Shown: positions 1 to 7,920 of the stretch, piece by piece
Numbering within the stretch: position 1 is the stretch's first letter
How the letters are laid out: each line of letters starts with the position of its first letter
Assembly (NCBI GenBank): GCA_964360635.1
Contig: CAYHXO010000001.1
Span: 1-64,000 of the forward strand
Length of the DNA: 64,000 bases
Source of the DNA: CALRGE01 sp964360635
Lineage (GTDB): Bacteria > Patescibacteriota > Gracilibacteria > UBA1369 > 2-02-FULL-48-14
Direction: 5' to 3'
Position numbers and translations under genes: made by a program
Notes under the pieces: model-generated
Databases searched by the model: none
What the model saw: only the letters and a program-made list of their open reading frames with translations
What the model was told of the DNA's origin: nothing

Positions 1-2
1 CC

Positions 3-86
3 TTCCAACGTGAATTACTCGAACCTGATAACCACTTGTTGAACCTATCTGTTACAGGCGAATTGTACTCATTTTTTCGAAAATAG
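3..86 (+). CDS. C-terminal end of an unidentified protein (partial)
   Basis: An open frame enters from the left edge and stops at the TAG at 84-86, giving 27 residues with mixed acidic and hydrophobic composition that end in FFRK. The other two forward frames stop earlier, so this is the only candidate for the tail of a gene entering the window. It is too short to assign a family or to be sure it is coding. Confidence 0.4.
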   Translation, partial: FQRELLEPDNHLLNLSVTGELYSFFRK

Positions 87-159
87 CAAGTGATTTATTT
101 GACAAACTGTAAATGGGAGGGTAAAAAGTTCCTCGCTGTTTAATTTTAAAATTGATAAT

Positions 160-381
160 ATGAGTGGACAAGATAAAAAGGATGGATATTTTTACGGAGT
201 TGATTCAGGTTATGATCCTGAAGACAATGCGCCTCCTGCTCCTGCTACAGTGCCGGCGAGTTTAGATTTCTTCAAAAATACTAGAAACAGACCTTCCCTT
301 CCACCGACATCTTCAATGGCTGTGGAAACAGGAATAAACGCAACCGGAAACCGGGCGAAAACTGCTGTCGGTGGCTGGTAA
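160..381 (+). CDS. Small hypothetical protein, 73 aa
   Basis: The protein is hydrophilic, rich in Gly, Asp and Pro, without signal peptide or membrane segment; it begins MSGQ and ends in AVGGW. It is probably intrinsically disordered. The start is the first ATG in frame and has no evident Shine-Dalgarno sequence. Its stop codon directly abuts the stop codon of the convergent S41 peptidase gene. The first four residues match those of the small minus-strand protein at 5335-5658, but the rest is not obviously related. Function unknown. Confidence 0.5.
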   Translation: MSGQDKKDGYFYGVDSGYDPEDNAPPAPATVPASLDFFKNTRNRPSLPPTSSMAVETGINATGNRAKTAVGGW

Positions 382-1575
382 TTAGAGTTTCTTCAAATAA
401 TCTATTGCTGATTGAAGTTGTATATCTTCTTCAGTTCCGATTTTTGAACTTTCCATTTCTACAATTGTATCCGGTGTGATTCCGGTATGATCAATTGTAC
501 GATCATTTGGTGTGTACCATTTTGCGATTGTCATACGTAAACTTGAGCCGTCGGTCAAAGATGAAAGTTCCTGAACACTTCCCTTTCCGAAAGATTTAGT
601 ACCAATAATTATGGCCCGCTTGTAATCTTGAAAAGCTCCCGCGAGAATTTCTGATGCTGATGCAGAGCCTTCATTGATTAAAATAGCAATTTTTATATCG
701 GTGAGTTTTCCATTGCCTTTTGTGTAGATAATTTCATTATCTTGATCTCTACGTTTAACAATCACCGCTTTAACTTTATCTTTGAAAAATTCTGACATCA
801 TTTCAACTGAAGTATCAAGGTAACCTCCTCCATTTAAACGAAGATCAAGAATCAGTGCATCTGCCGGCTTCAACAAAAGTTGGCTAACTGCTTCTTCAAA
901 TTCGGAATAAGTATTGTCACCGAATTGTGAAATGCTGAGCACTGCAATATTGTCTTTATATTCAAGTTCTACACTTGGAACATTTATTTTCTCACGAGTA
1001 ATTTTCATAATAATCGGCTCCGGTGAATCTTTACGAACGACAGTAAGTTCCACATCTGTATTTGGTGCACCACGAATTGCATTAATCGCTTCAAAAAGAG
1101 TCATGTCACTGGTTAGCTTTCCATCAACCATGTAAATGTAATCTCCAGGCAGAAGACCTGCTTTTTCTGCAGGTGAGCCTTTTAAAGGAGAAATAACCAT
1201 TAAAAGTCCTTCTTTTACCGTTAACTCAGCGCCGATTCCTTCAAGCTCTCCACCAAGACTTTGGTGAAAAGAAGTTGTTTCCTCAGGAGTCATGAAAACT
1301 GTATAAGGGTCGTCAAGAGAATTAACCATTCCTCCTATCGCCCCATAAATTTGATTTTGTGTACTTAGTTTTTCAGTATCTACATAACTTTTTTCCAAAG
1401 CATTCCAAACATCCCAAAATAAACTTAAATTTGCAGTTGATGAACCATCTTGAGAAATTATGATCTCTCCTGCTGCTGTCTCGGATTTAAATATCCCATT
1501 CGAAACCCACCCGAAAGTGAAGCCGATTAGAATCCAAACTATGAGTGCTTTGTAATTTACTGATTTTTCTTTCAT
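382..1575 (-). CDS. ctpA: S41 family C-terminal processing peptidase (CtpA-like)
   Basis: A membrane-anchored serine protease that would act outside the membrane on exported proteins, clipping at C termini. Residues 8-25 form a single hydrophobic anchor, a PDZ domain lies at about 105-185, and the S41 catalytic core follows. The catalytic serine falls in the NEGSASASEI segment (301-310) and the general-base lysine in FGKGSVQ (Lys331), both intact. The length of 397 aa is normal for bacterial CtpA. It is transcribed divergently from the lipoprotein gene at 1717. The family is certain; the substrate is not visible. Confidence 0.93.
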   Translation of the reverse strand: MKEKSVNYKALIVWILIGFTFGWVSNGIFKSETAAGEIIISQDGSSTANLSLFWDVWNALEKSYVDTEKLSTQNQIYGAIGGMVNSLDDPYTVFMTPEETTSFHQSLGGELEGIGAELTVKEGLLMVISPLKGSPAEKAGLLPGDYIYMVDGKLTSDMTLFEAINAIRGAPNTDVELTVVRKDSPEPIIMKITREKINVPSVELEYKDNIAVLSISQFGDNTYSEFEEAVSQLLLKPADALILDLRLNGGGYLDTSVEMMSEFFKDKVKAVIVKRRDQDNEIIYTKGNGKLTDIKIAILINEGSASASEILAGAFQDYKRAIIIGTKSFGKGSVQELSSLTDGSSLRMTIAKWYTPNDRTIDHTGITPDTIVEMESSKIGTEEDIQLQSAIDYLKKL

Positions 1576-1615
1576 GCCGGAATATATTAACTTAACAGAA
1601 GACTAAATGGTAGGA

Positions 1616-1648
1616 AATTATTGCAGGTATTTTTCAGGACTTTGTCAG
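1616..1648 (+). repeat. 33-bp dispersed repeat, copy 1
   Basis: The 33 bases from AATTATTGCAGG to GACTTTGTCAG recur without mismatch at 38449-38481, and similarity continues for about 17 bases downstream in both places. This copy lies in the intergenic space between the divergent peptidase and lipoprotein genes. See findings. Confidence 0.85.
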
Positions 1649-1682
1649 CTTTTTGGTTTACGTTTAGATTACTCAACGATCT

Positions 1683-1711
1683 TTGACAAGTGGGCACCTA
1701 AAGTTTAAAAA
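1683..1711 (+). promoter_or_regulatory. Putative promoter of the lipoprotein gene
   Basis: A consensus -35 TTGACA at 1683-1688 is followed after 17 bases by a weak -10 TAAAAA at 1706-1711. The ATG at 1717 comes only five bases later, which would give a leaderless mRNA. Confidence 0.5.
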
Positions 1712-1716
1712 ATTAT

Positions 1717-2322
1717 ATGAAAAAAATAGTTTTGTTAATTTCATTACTGCTTTTAATTTCTTGTCAGAGTGGCGAGACTAGTAATTCTTATGCGAACGCA
1801 GATTATGGGATCAAGTTTTCTTATCCCGACAATGACATTCGCGTAGACGATAAAGTTAGCGATTTAGACAAAGGTAAAAGGGTTAGTATTTCGACTTCCG
1901 GTTTTTCGATGGTTTTAACATCTGAAGATTATGAACCCGGAGTGAATGAGGGCTGCTGTTATTATTTCAGTGGTAAAAGTGTGGATTTAAAGTCTGCACA
2001 AGCGGATATTGAGAAACAGTTTGGCTCAGTCTATGACTTTCAAATTGTTAATGTTTCCGGTAAAGATGGGTTTCAGTTTATCAGGTTTAACAAGTATGTT
2101 TCTGTGATGCCGGTGCTGAGCTTGCTCGTGCCTGTGTCCGGACATGGTTTTTCAAACATTTTAATTAGCGGACCGACTCTGGGCAATTTCGTCAAAGACG
2201 ACAAGCCTGATGAAGCCGCTGCATTTGACTACATCAACAACAAACAATATGAGGAGGATGAAGAGTACAAAAATAATCTGGTGAGATTCCAGAGTGTGAT
2301 TTCTTCGATTAAACTGAACTAG
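1717..2322 (+). CDS. Predicted lipoprotein, 201 aa
   Basis: The N terminus is a type II signal peptide: two lysines, a leucine/isoleucine-rich core and a lipobox LISC with the acceptor Cys at residue 16. The mature part begins with a Ser/Asn-rich spacer and continues as a mixed alpha/beta domain (an early YGIKFSYP segment is typical of small PsbP-like or DUF-type lipoprotein domains). I do not recognise a named family. It is anchored to the outer face of the membrane and is probably a single-gene unit with the promoter at 1683. Confidence 0.75.
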   Translation: MKKIVLLISLLLLISCQSGETSNSYANADYGIKFSYPDNDIRVDDKVSDLDKGKRVSISTSGFSMVLTSEDYEPGVNEGCCYYFSGKSVDLKSAQADIEKQFGSVYDFQIVNVSGKDGFQFIRFNKYVSVMPVLSLLVPVSGHGFSNILISGPTLGNFVKDDKPDEAAAFDYINNKQYEEDEEYKNNLVRFQSVISSIKLN

Positions 2323-2328
2323 AACAAA

Positions 2329-2343
2329 ACAGGCTTCGCCTGT
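2329..2343 (+). other. Short GC-rich hairpin before the M23 gene
   Basis: ACAGGC, loop TTC, GCCTGT forms a perfect six-pair stem between the lipoprotein stop and the next gene. There is no T-run, so it is a weak terminator candidate at best; it could be part of the leader of the downstream gene. Confidence 0.4.
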
Positions 2344-2355
2344 GGGAGATGAGAG

Positions 2356-4983
2356 ATGTCAAAGTTTTTTTTGCTGGCTTTTTGGTCAGCTGTCTTGTGT
2401 TTCTTTGTGGGCTGTCGTGCAGTTGAACCCGGAATGAATGAAGCTTCAATCTACGTGGACGAATGTCGTGATTACCCGGAGCTGTGTGCTTCGCCTAACG
2501 GTGATGTGGACAGTGGGGATTCCGGCTCGGACATGGATGCGGATGGCGACGGTGGGAATACCGCCGGTATGCCGAATCTGAATCTTCCCTTCCCTGTCGG
2601 CGAATACTGGCAGATCACTCAAACCTACAATCCCAGCAACGACCTCAGTTCAAGCCATCAAGATTACGGCGGCACCTACAGTGACGACCGTTACGCGGTG
2701 GATTTGGCTCAGGGAAATTGTGAAGACTACGGAAAGCCGGTGAATCCTGTCGCGTCTGGCGATGTGTACTATGTGGATACTGACGATGGTAGTGGAACCG
2801 GTTACGGCAATACCGTGATCATTCGCCACCAGAACAGTTTCTACAGCCGTTACGCACACTTTTCTGAAATTCTCGTGAATGTTGGCGACACCGTCGACAC
2901 GAACGATTACATCGGAAAGGTTGGAAATACCGGCAACGTGAGTGGCACTTCATGTTCAGAATATCCGGGAACTCATCTGCACGTGGTCATCTACAAGGAC
3001 GGCGACGGTGTGAAACCCGAACCGCTTTCCGGCAACAATGACCTCACCGTGGGTTGTTGGTATGATCGGCTTGGTGACGTGAGTTGCAGTGGAAACCCCG
3101 GAAGCTACGAAGACGAAATCGATGATGAGGGCGAGTTGATGATCAGTTATCTTGCGGTGAATCCGGAGAACGGCACTGCAGGTGAGACCGAGTTCGTTTG
3201 GACGACCGTGGTGAATAGCCCCGATCTTCAACCGGAATCGACTCTCGTGATTCACAACCCGAACGACGGAGTGAACTACGAGTTTGAGATGGAAACCGAA
3301 AGTGTAGAGAATCCTTGGATTTTCAGCTACCAAAAATCTCTTCGTGACGCGGCCACCTACACCTATTGGGTGAAAGTTGGCAACGGCGACGGGAATGCGG
3401 TGTCCGATACCCAAATGATTCAAGTTGACGAAGCTGCTGACACCAGCCTCAACGTCAATTCAATCTTGTGGACTCCCCTTTCCGGTACTTCGGATGAGAC
3501 GGAATTCACGTGGAGCGTTTCGGTAACTTCAGCGAGCGAGCCGAGTGTCGATCTGTACATCATCAACCCCAACGACGCTACGACCTACACATTTGCAATG
3601 AGTGTGAGCGGTGCCGGTTCCTCGTGGACTGCCACCTACTCAAAAACTCTGCGCGATGCCACGACTTATGCCTTCTGGGCGGTCGCGGATAACGGCGTAA
3701 CTACTTCGGTCTCCAGTGTCGGTAGCCTCACGGTTTCCGACGCGGTTGTCGAGGGTAGCGGCGGCGGTGACACCGGTGATGTGAGTGTGGACACTGGCGT
3801 GAGCTGGGATACTGGTACTGTGGTTTTTGACACGGGTGAAGTTCCTGTGGATACGGGTAGCAGTGAAAGCTACGATACTGGATCTGTGGTGGTGGACACC
3901 GCGATTGAGGCCGATACTGACGAAGTGGAAACTGACAGCGGCACGCGTGAAAGTACCGATTCCGACACCGAAGAGGTGGAGGTTTTGGATACCGGAAGCG
4001 TACCTGTGGATTCAAGCGACTCGGCAGAAGTGGACAGCGTCGAAATTGAAGACAGTGCAGGTGTGAGCGAAGATTCAGCACCTGAAGAAGCCGATAGTGG
4101 AGAAATCTACGACTCGGCTTCTGTTGACAGTGGCACGGAAGAAACGGACACTGGTGAAGTCGTTACTGAAGAAGTCTCGATTTGTACCTACACGGTTCCC
4201 ACCGACTACTCCAGCATTCAGGATGCGATCGACGTGAGCACGGATGGCGACATTGTGTGTGTGGAAAGTGGCACCTATACCGAGAATCTCACCATCGACG
4301 GAATTGATCTTTCTCTCGTGTCGCTTGACGGCGCGGCGAGTACGATCATCGACGGTGGTGCTGTGACTCATGTTGTTACCATTGAAGGTGGTTCTTCGGC
4401 TTCTGTTGAAGGATTTACCATTCAGAATGGCTACAACTGGTTGGGCGGCGGTCTATACATCGACGGCGCAAACCCGACGATCAAGCATTGCGTGATGACG
4501 GACAACCTTCCCTATGGGATTGCTGTCTACAACTACGCGGCGCCGGTCTTCGAAAACGTGCTTTCGGTGGGGAATGACTATCGTGGCATTTTCGCAACGA
4601 ACTACTCGAACCCGGAATTTGTGAATTCGGTGATTGCGGGGAACATTCATGACGGCGTGGGAATCTACACCGGCACGACTGTCTACCTCACGAACACTGT
4701 GATTTACAATAACGGTGACTATGGAATTGGCGTTGGAAGTAGCAGTGGTGTGTCTGTGACGGACTACTGCAATGTTTACGACAATGGCCTTGGCAACTAC
4801 TACTCTGCGAGCGCAAGCGGAACGGACTTTTCGTCTGATCCGTCTTTCGTGGACACGACGTGGTACGAGCTTTCGAGTGGTTCGACTTGTGTAGATGCGG
4901 GAAATCCATCTTCGAGCTACAACGACGAGGATGGAAGCAGGAATGATTTGGGTGCCTACGGCGGACCGTACGGGTCCTGGTAG
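2356..4983 (+). CDS. Surface lipoprotein with M23 peptidase-like domain, two Ig-like repeats, acidic linker and beta-helix
   Basis: The 875-aa protein has a lipobox-like FVGC near residue 20, an acidic Asp/Gly spacer, and an M23 (LytM) domain at about 75-235 with YAHF and HLHV motifs. The first zinc-ligand His of the usual HxxxD motif is Arg (RYAVD). Two related beta-sandwich repeats follow (about 262-360 and 366-465, both containing LRDA-TTY/ATY), then a long linker of Asp-Thr/Ser-Gly/Glu repeats (about 470-610), and a C-terminal right-handed beta-helix. A classical GGGAG Shine-Dalgarno lies seven bases before the ATG, unlike most genes here, and the gene is clearly GC-richer than its neighbours. 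It probably acts on or attaches to cell walls or surfaces; catalytic activity is doubtful. Recent transfer is likely. Confidence 0.8.
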   Translation: MSKFFLLAFWSAVLCFFVGCRAVEPGMNEASIYVDECRDYPELCASPNGDVDSGDSGSDMDADGDGGNTAGMPNLNLPFPVGEYWQITQTYNPSNDLSSSHQDYGGTYSDDRYAVDLAQGNCEDYGKPVNPVASGDVYYVDTDDGSGTGYGNTVIIRHQNSFYSRYAHFSEILVNVGDTVDTNDYIGKVGNTGNVSGTSCSEYPGTHLHVVIYKDGDGVKPEPLSGNNDLTVGCWYDRLGDVSCSGNPGSYEDEIDDEGELMISYLAVNPENGTAGETEFVWTTVVNSPDLQPESTLVIHNPNDGVNYEFEMETESVENPWIFSYQKSLRDAATYTYWVKVGNGDGNAVSDTQMIQVDEAADTSLNVNSILWTPLSGTSDETEFTWSVSVTSASEPSVDLYIINPNDATTYTFAMSVSGAGSSWTATYSKTLRDATTYAFWAVADNGVTTSVSSVGSLTVSDAVVEGSGGGDTGDVSVDTGVSWDTGTVVFDTGEVPVDTGSSESYDTGSVVVDTAIEADTDEVETDSGTRESTDSDTEEVEVLDTGSVPVDSSDSAEVDSVEIEDSAGVSEDSAPEEADSGEIYDSASVDSGTEETDTGEVVTEEVSICTYTVPTDYSSIQDAIDVSTDGDIVCVESGTYTENLTIDGIDLSLVSLDGAASTIIDGGAVTHVVTIEGGSSASVEGFTIQNGYNWLGGGLYIDGANPTIKHCVMTDNLPYGIAVYNYAAPVFENVLSVGNDYRGIFATNYSNPEFVNSVIAGNIHDGVGIYTGTTVYLTNTVIYNNGDYGIGVGSSSGVSVTDYCNVYDNGLGNYYSASASGTDFSSDPSFVDTTWYELSSGSTCVDAGNPSSSYNDEDGSRNDLGAYGGPYGSW

Positions 4984-5067
4984 AACGGTAAGTCGTGTCT
5001 TTTAGGCGCGAATCCCGGTTTGCCGTGAATGCGGAAAGCTACGCTGAAAAGCGCAGTGAACGCTAAA

Positions 5068-5101
5068 AGTCCCCGATCATTCGAAAGAGTGGTCGGGGAC
5101 T
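5068..5101 (-). terminator. Strong hairpin terminator
   Basis: AGTCCCCGATCA and TGGTCGGGGACT form a 12-pair stem (one G-T pair) around a 10-base loop. On the minus strand it is followed by TTTTA, so it most likely terminates the small minus-strand gene at 5107-5250. It may also stop plus-strand transcription from the M23 gene. Confidence 0.75.
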
Positions 5102-5106
5102 CCTTC

Positions 5107-5250
5107 CTATTGCATCACATTTTGAACTTGCCCATGAGTTCTATTTCGTTGTGCTTGAACTTCAGGAGAATTTTGTGCTTCAAGTTGTCTACCATAATCA
5201 CTAAGTTCAAACTCTGGCGATTGAAAATTGTCCGGTGCTCCTATTGGCAT
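5107..5250 (-). CDS. Small hypothetical protein, 47 aa
   Basis: The reading frame runs from ATG at 5250 to TAG at 5107. The product begins MPIGAPDNFQSPEF and is rich in Gln and Asn, hydrophilic, without membrane segments. Although short, it is well supported by context: a near-consensus promoter lies 24-52 bases upstream and a strong hairpin with a T-run starts six bases after the stop, so it forms a complete one-gene unit. Function unknown. A small regulatory RNA over the same span is an alternative. Confidence 0.6.
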   Translation of the reverse strand: MPIGAPDNFQSPEFELSDYGRQLEAQNSPEVQAQRNRTHGQVQNVMQ

Positions 5251-5273
5251 TTTTGTGTTTGTTAAATCTGTAT

Positions 5274-5302
5274 ATTATAGCAGATTAACATGTGAATATC
5301 AA
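5274..5302 (-). promoter_or_regulatory. Promoter of the 47-aa gene
   Basis: On the minus strand TTGATA (5297-5302) is followed by a 17-base spacer and a perfect TATAAT (5274-5279). Transcription would start near 5267, giving a leader of about 17 bases with no Shine-Dalgarno sequence. Confidence 0.75.
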
Positions 5303-5334
5303 TAAACTTGTAATGACAATGTCAATACAGGATC

Positions 5335-5658
5335 CTATAGCTCTCTTCCTTCTGTTTTAGAATCACGAGGAATATATTTTACGGCAATATCTTGTCCTGT
5401 TTTTTCATCTCTAGGAAAGCGTGTCTCTTCAGATAATGTCGCCATAAGTCGGTCTCCAAAAGTGCGCGGTCTTTTATCAAGAAGGTTTCCAGAACCTTTT
5501 TCTAAACCTGGTAGACTATGGTTTTCTTTGACTGTTTGCATGCTAATAATGCCTTTTGGCTGAGATGCCTCCATTAGATCATCAAAACGTGTGCTTGTTC
5601 CAATGCATGGAAATGTTTCTGCTCTCTCGTCCCATGATAGTATTCGTTGTCCGCTCAT
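5335..5658 (-). CDS. Small hypothetical protein, 107 aa
   Basis: A hydrophilic protein starting MSGQ, rich in Glu, Arg, Lys and Thr, without signal peptide or membrane segment. I do not recognise the family. It has its own consensus promoter at 5684-5712. The 47-aa gene downstream has a separate promoter, so the two are transcribed independently in the same direction. Composition and the dedicated promoter support a real gene. Confidence 0.6.
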   Translation of the reverse strand: MSGQRILSWDERAETFPCIGTSTRFDDLMEASQPKGIISMQTVKENHSLPGLEKGSGNLLDKRPRTFGDRLMATLSEETRFPRDEKTGQDIAVKYIPRDSKTEGREL

Positions 5659-5683
5659 ATATAAAAATTAAGATTTGGTGATT

Positions 5684-5712
5684 TTTATACTGCATTTATT
5701 AGAATCTGTCAA
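5684..5712 (-). promoter_or_regulatory. Promoter of the 107-aa gene
   Basis: On the minus strand TTGACA (5707-5712), a 17-base spacer and TATAAA (5684-5689) make a near-consensus sigma-70 promoter upstream of the ATG at 5658. The leader would be about 20 bases and contains no Shine-Dalgarno. Confidence 0.75.
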
Positions 5713-5742
5713 ATCAATGCGGCTAAATAACTTTATTCAGCT

Positions 5743-7920
5743 TCATAATTTTTGAAGTGGCGCGATGGTTTTTGAAAGTTTTTTTACTCCGATTTTTGTG
5801 TTCTTAAAAGCGATAGTCAGGACTCCCCCACTAACATTTAAAATAATACCCTCTCCAAAAGTTTTATGTAAAACACGGTCACCTTCGGAGAGTTCGACTT
5901 CTTCGTAAAAATCATCAACTACACTGAAGTCTTCAACAGGAATGGGTTTGCTTTGGAATTCGGTGGCTGGATTGACCGAATTGGCGGCTGCGCCGCTTGT
6001 GTAAAGCTCTTCTGGAATATCATTTAGGAATTGCGATGGCGCGCTTGATTTGAATTCGCCGTAAACCATTCGGCGTTCTGCATATAGGAGGTAAAGAAAA
6101 TCCATGGCACGAGTTAGGCCCACATACATAAGACGCCTTTCTTCTTCGAGTTCTTGAGGCTCAAAAAGGCTGCGGGAGTGTGGAAAAATTCCTTCTTCGA
6201 GGCCTGTCAAAAATACTATCGGAAATTCTAGACCTTTCGCAGAGTGCAGAGTCATTAGTGTGACTGCATTGTCTCGGTCATTTAGTTTATCGAGATCAGA
6301 AATTAAGGCGATTTCTTCGAGGAAAGTTGAGAGTGATTGGCCCGGTTCGAGTGCTTCATATTTATTTGCGACTGATGCAAGTTCCTGAATATTTTGCAGT
6401 CTAGCTTCACCATCTGGCGTTTTATCTTCAAGCAAAAATTCACGATAACCGGATTCCATAATTACATGTTTTATTACGCCGGCTGCGGCAAATTCTTGGT
6501 TGAGACTTTGAAAATGACGAATCATTTTTATGAAATTTTCTACCGGCAGTGCTTTTGAACCAAGATCTGATATTTCATTTGCACGCTCCATGGCGCGGAA
6601 CATTGAAATATCATAATGATTCGCAAATGTCTGAAGAATTTCGAGACTCTTTGGACCGATTTTTCTGGCCGGAGTGTTGATAATTCGCATCAAACTAACA
6701 CTATCATCAGGATTGTGAATTAGGCGAAGGTAAGCCACAATATCGCGGATTTCCTTTCGTTCATAAAAGTTCACACTTCCCACAACTTTATAAGGAATTC
6801 CGAAACGCATGAAAGATTCTTCGAGCACACGCGACTGTGCATTAGTTCTATAAAGAACAGCGAAGTCTTTATACACAGGTGATTCATGGCTTTTCAGGTG
6901 GCGAGTGATTTCACGTACAACTTGCATTGCTTCGTCGCGCTCATCACGTGCGCTCCAAATTTTTAGATTTTCTCCGCCTTCCCTATCTGTCCAAAGTCTT
7001 TTATCTTTTCTTTTTCTATTCTTTTCGATGATGGAATGGGCCGCATCTAGAATCACTTTTGTGGATCGGTAATTCTGCTCCAATTTCACTACCACCGCGT
7101 CAGGATAATCTTTTTCAAAATCCAAAATATTTTGCATATTCGCGCCGCGCCAGCTGTAAATACTTTGATCAGGATCTCCAATCACGCAAATATTTCTGTA
7201 CTTTTCCGCGAGCATTTTTATAAGTGTGTACTGGGCGTGATTCGTGTCCTGATACTCGTCGACGGAAATATATGTGTAACGCTCTTGATAGTGTTTAAGA
7301 ACTTCCGGCAGGTTTTTGAAAAGTAGGACTGTTTTCATAATTATGTCGTCGAAATCGAGAGCGTTGTTTATGCTTAGTTCTTTCTGGTAGGCAATATAAA
7401 GTTCTCCGACTTTCTCTGTGAAATAATTTCCGCTGTAGTTGGAATATTCATCTGGGCCGATTAACTGGTTTTTTGCTTGAGAAATATAATTGAGCACAGC
7501 TTTTGGGTTCACTTGTTTTTCATCAATCGAGCGAGACTTCATAATTCGCTTCATCAAAACCACTTGGTCGTTGGTATCGTATATTACAAAAGAGTTTTCG
7601 AAATTTAAAAGATGAATATATTTGCGGAGAATGCGAATGCAAACTGAGTGAAAAGTTCCGATAGTTGGCGTTTCATACTCCTGTACTTCGCCCAAAAGAT
7701 TCAAAATTCTCTCCTTCATTGCGTTTGCGGCTTTATTTGTGAAAGTCACAGCTAAAATGTTGTGTGGTCGCACTCCTTTTTCCTTAATCAAATAGGCGAT
7801 TCTATGGGTTAGTGTACGCGTTTTTCCAGAACCGGCACCGGCAATAATTAAGAGCGGTCCGGCGGCTGTTTCTGCGGCAGTTCTTTGAACATCATTAAGT
7901 CCGTCTAAAATTGAGGTCAT
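5743..7920 (-). CDS. pcrA: ATP-dependent DNA helicase PcrA/UvrD
   Basis: A superfamily 1A 3'-5' helicase for nucleotide excision and mismatch repair and for clearing blocked replication forks. The Walker A GAGSGKT is at about residues 28-34; Walker B reads DEYQDTN, motif III GDPDQSIYSWRGA, and motifs IV to VI follow, including LMTLHSAKGLEFP and VGLTRA. The C terminus carries the small Tudor-like domain typical of PcrA/UvrD (GDRVLHKTFGEGII). At 725 aa it is full length. The start ATG at 7918-7920 directly abuts the TTG from which the divergent 7921 frame can be read. Confidence 0.96.
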   Translation of the reverse strand: MTSILDGLNDVQRTAAETAAGPLLIIAGAGSGKTRTLTHRIAYLIKEKGVRPHNILAVTFTNKAANAMKERILNLLGEVQEYETPTIGTFHSVCIRILRKYIHLLNFENSFVIYDTNDQVVLMKRIMKSRSIDEKQVNPKAVLNYISQAKNQLIGPDEYSNYSGNYFTEKVGELYIAYQKELSINNALDFDDIIMKTVLLFKNLPEVLKHYQERYTYISVDEYQDTNHAQYTLIKMLAEKYRNICVIGDPDQSIYSWRGANMQNILDFEKDYPDAVVVKLEQNYRSTKVILDAAHSIIEKNRKRKDKRLWTDREGGENLKIWSARDERDEAMQVVREITRHLKSHESPVYKDFAVLYRTNAQSRVLEESFMRFGIPYKVVGSVNFYERKEIRDIVAYLRLIHNPDDSVSLMRIINTPARKIGPKSLEILQTFANHYDISMFRAMERANEISDLGSKALPVENFIKMIRHFQSLNQEFAAAGVIKHVIMESGYREFLLEDKTPDGEARLQNIQELASVANKYEALEPGQSLSTFLEEIALISDLDKLNDRDNAVTLMTLHSAKGLEFPIVFLTGLEEGIFPHSRSLFEPQELEEERRLMYVGLTRAMDFLYLLYAERRMVYGEFKSSAPSQFLNDIPEELYTSGAAANSVNPATEFQSKPIPVEDFSVVDDFYEEVELSEGDRVLHKTFGEGIILNVSGGVLTIAFKNTKIGVKKLSKTIAPLQKL

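Noticed and set aside
2956..3423. Long minus-strand frame (155 aa) within the M23/beta-helix gene, and similar ones at 3728-4081 and 4075-4371
   Set aside because: They are shadows caused by the high GC content and repeats of the plus-strand gene, without starts or promoters.
5029..5265. Plus-strand 78-aa frame after the M23 gene
   Set aside because: It runs through the strong hairpin at 5068-5101 and opposite the better supported 47-aa minus-strand gene; composition is not protein-like.
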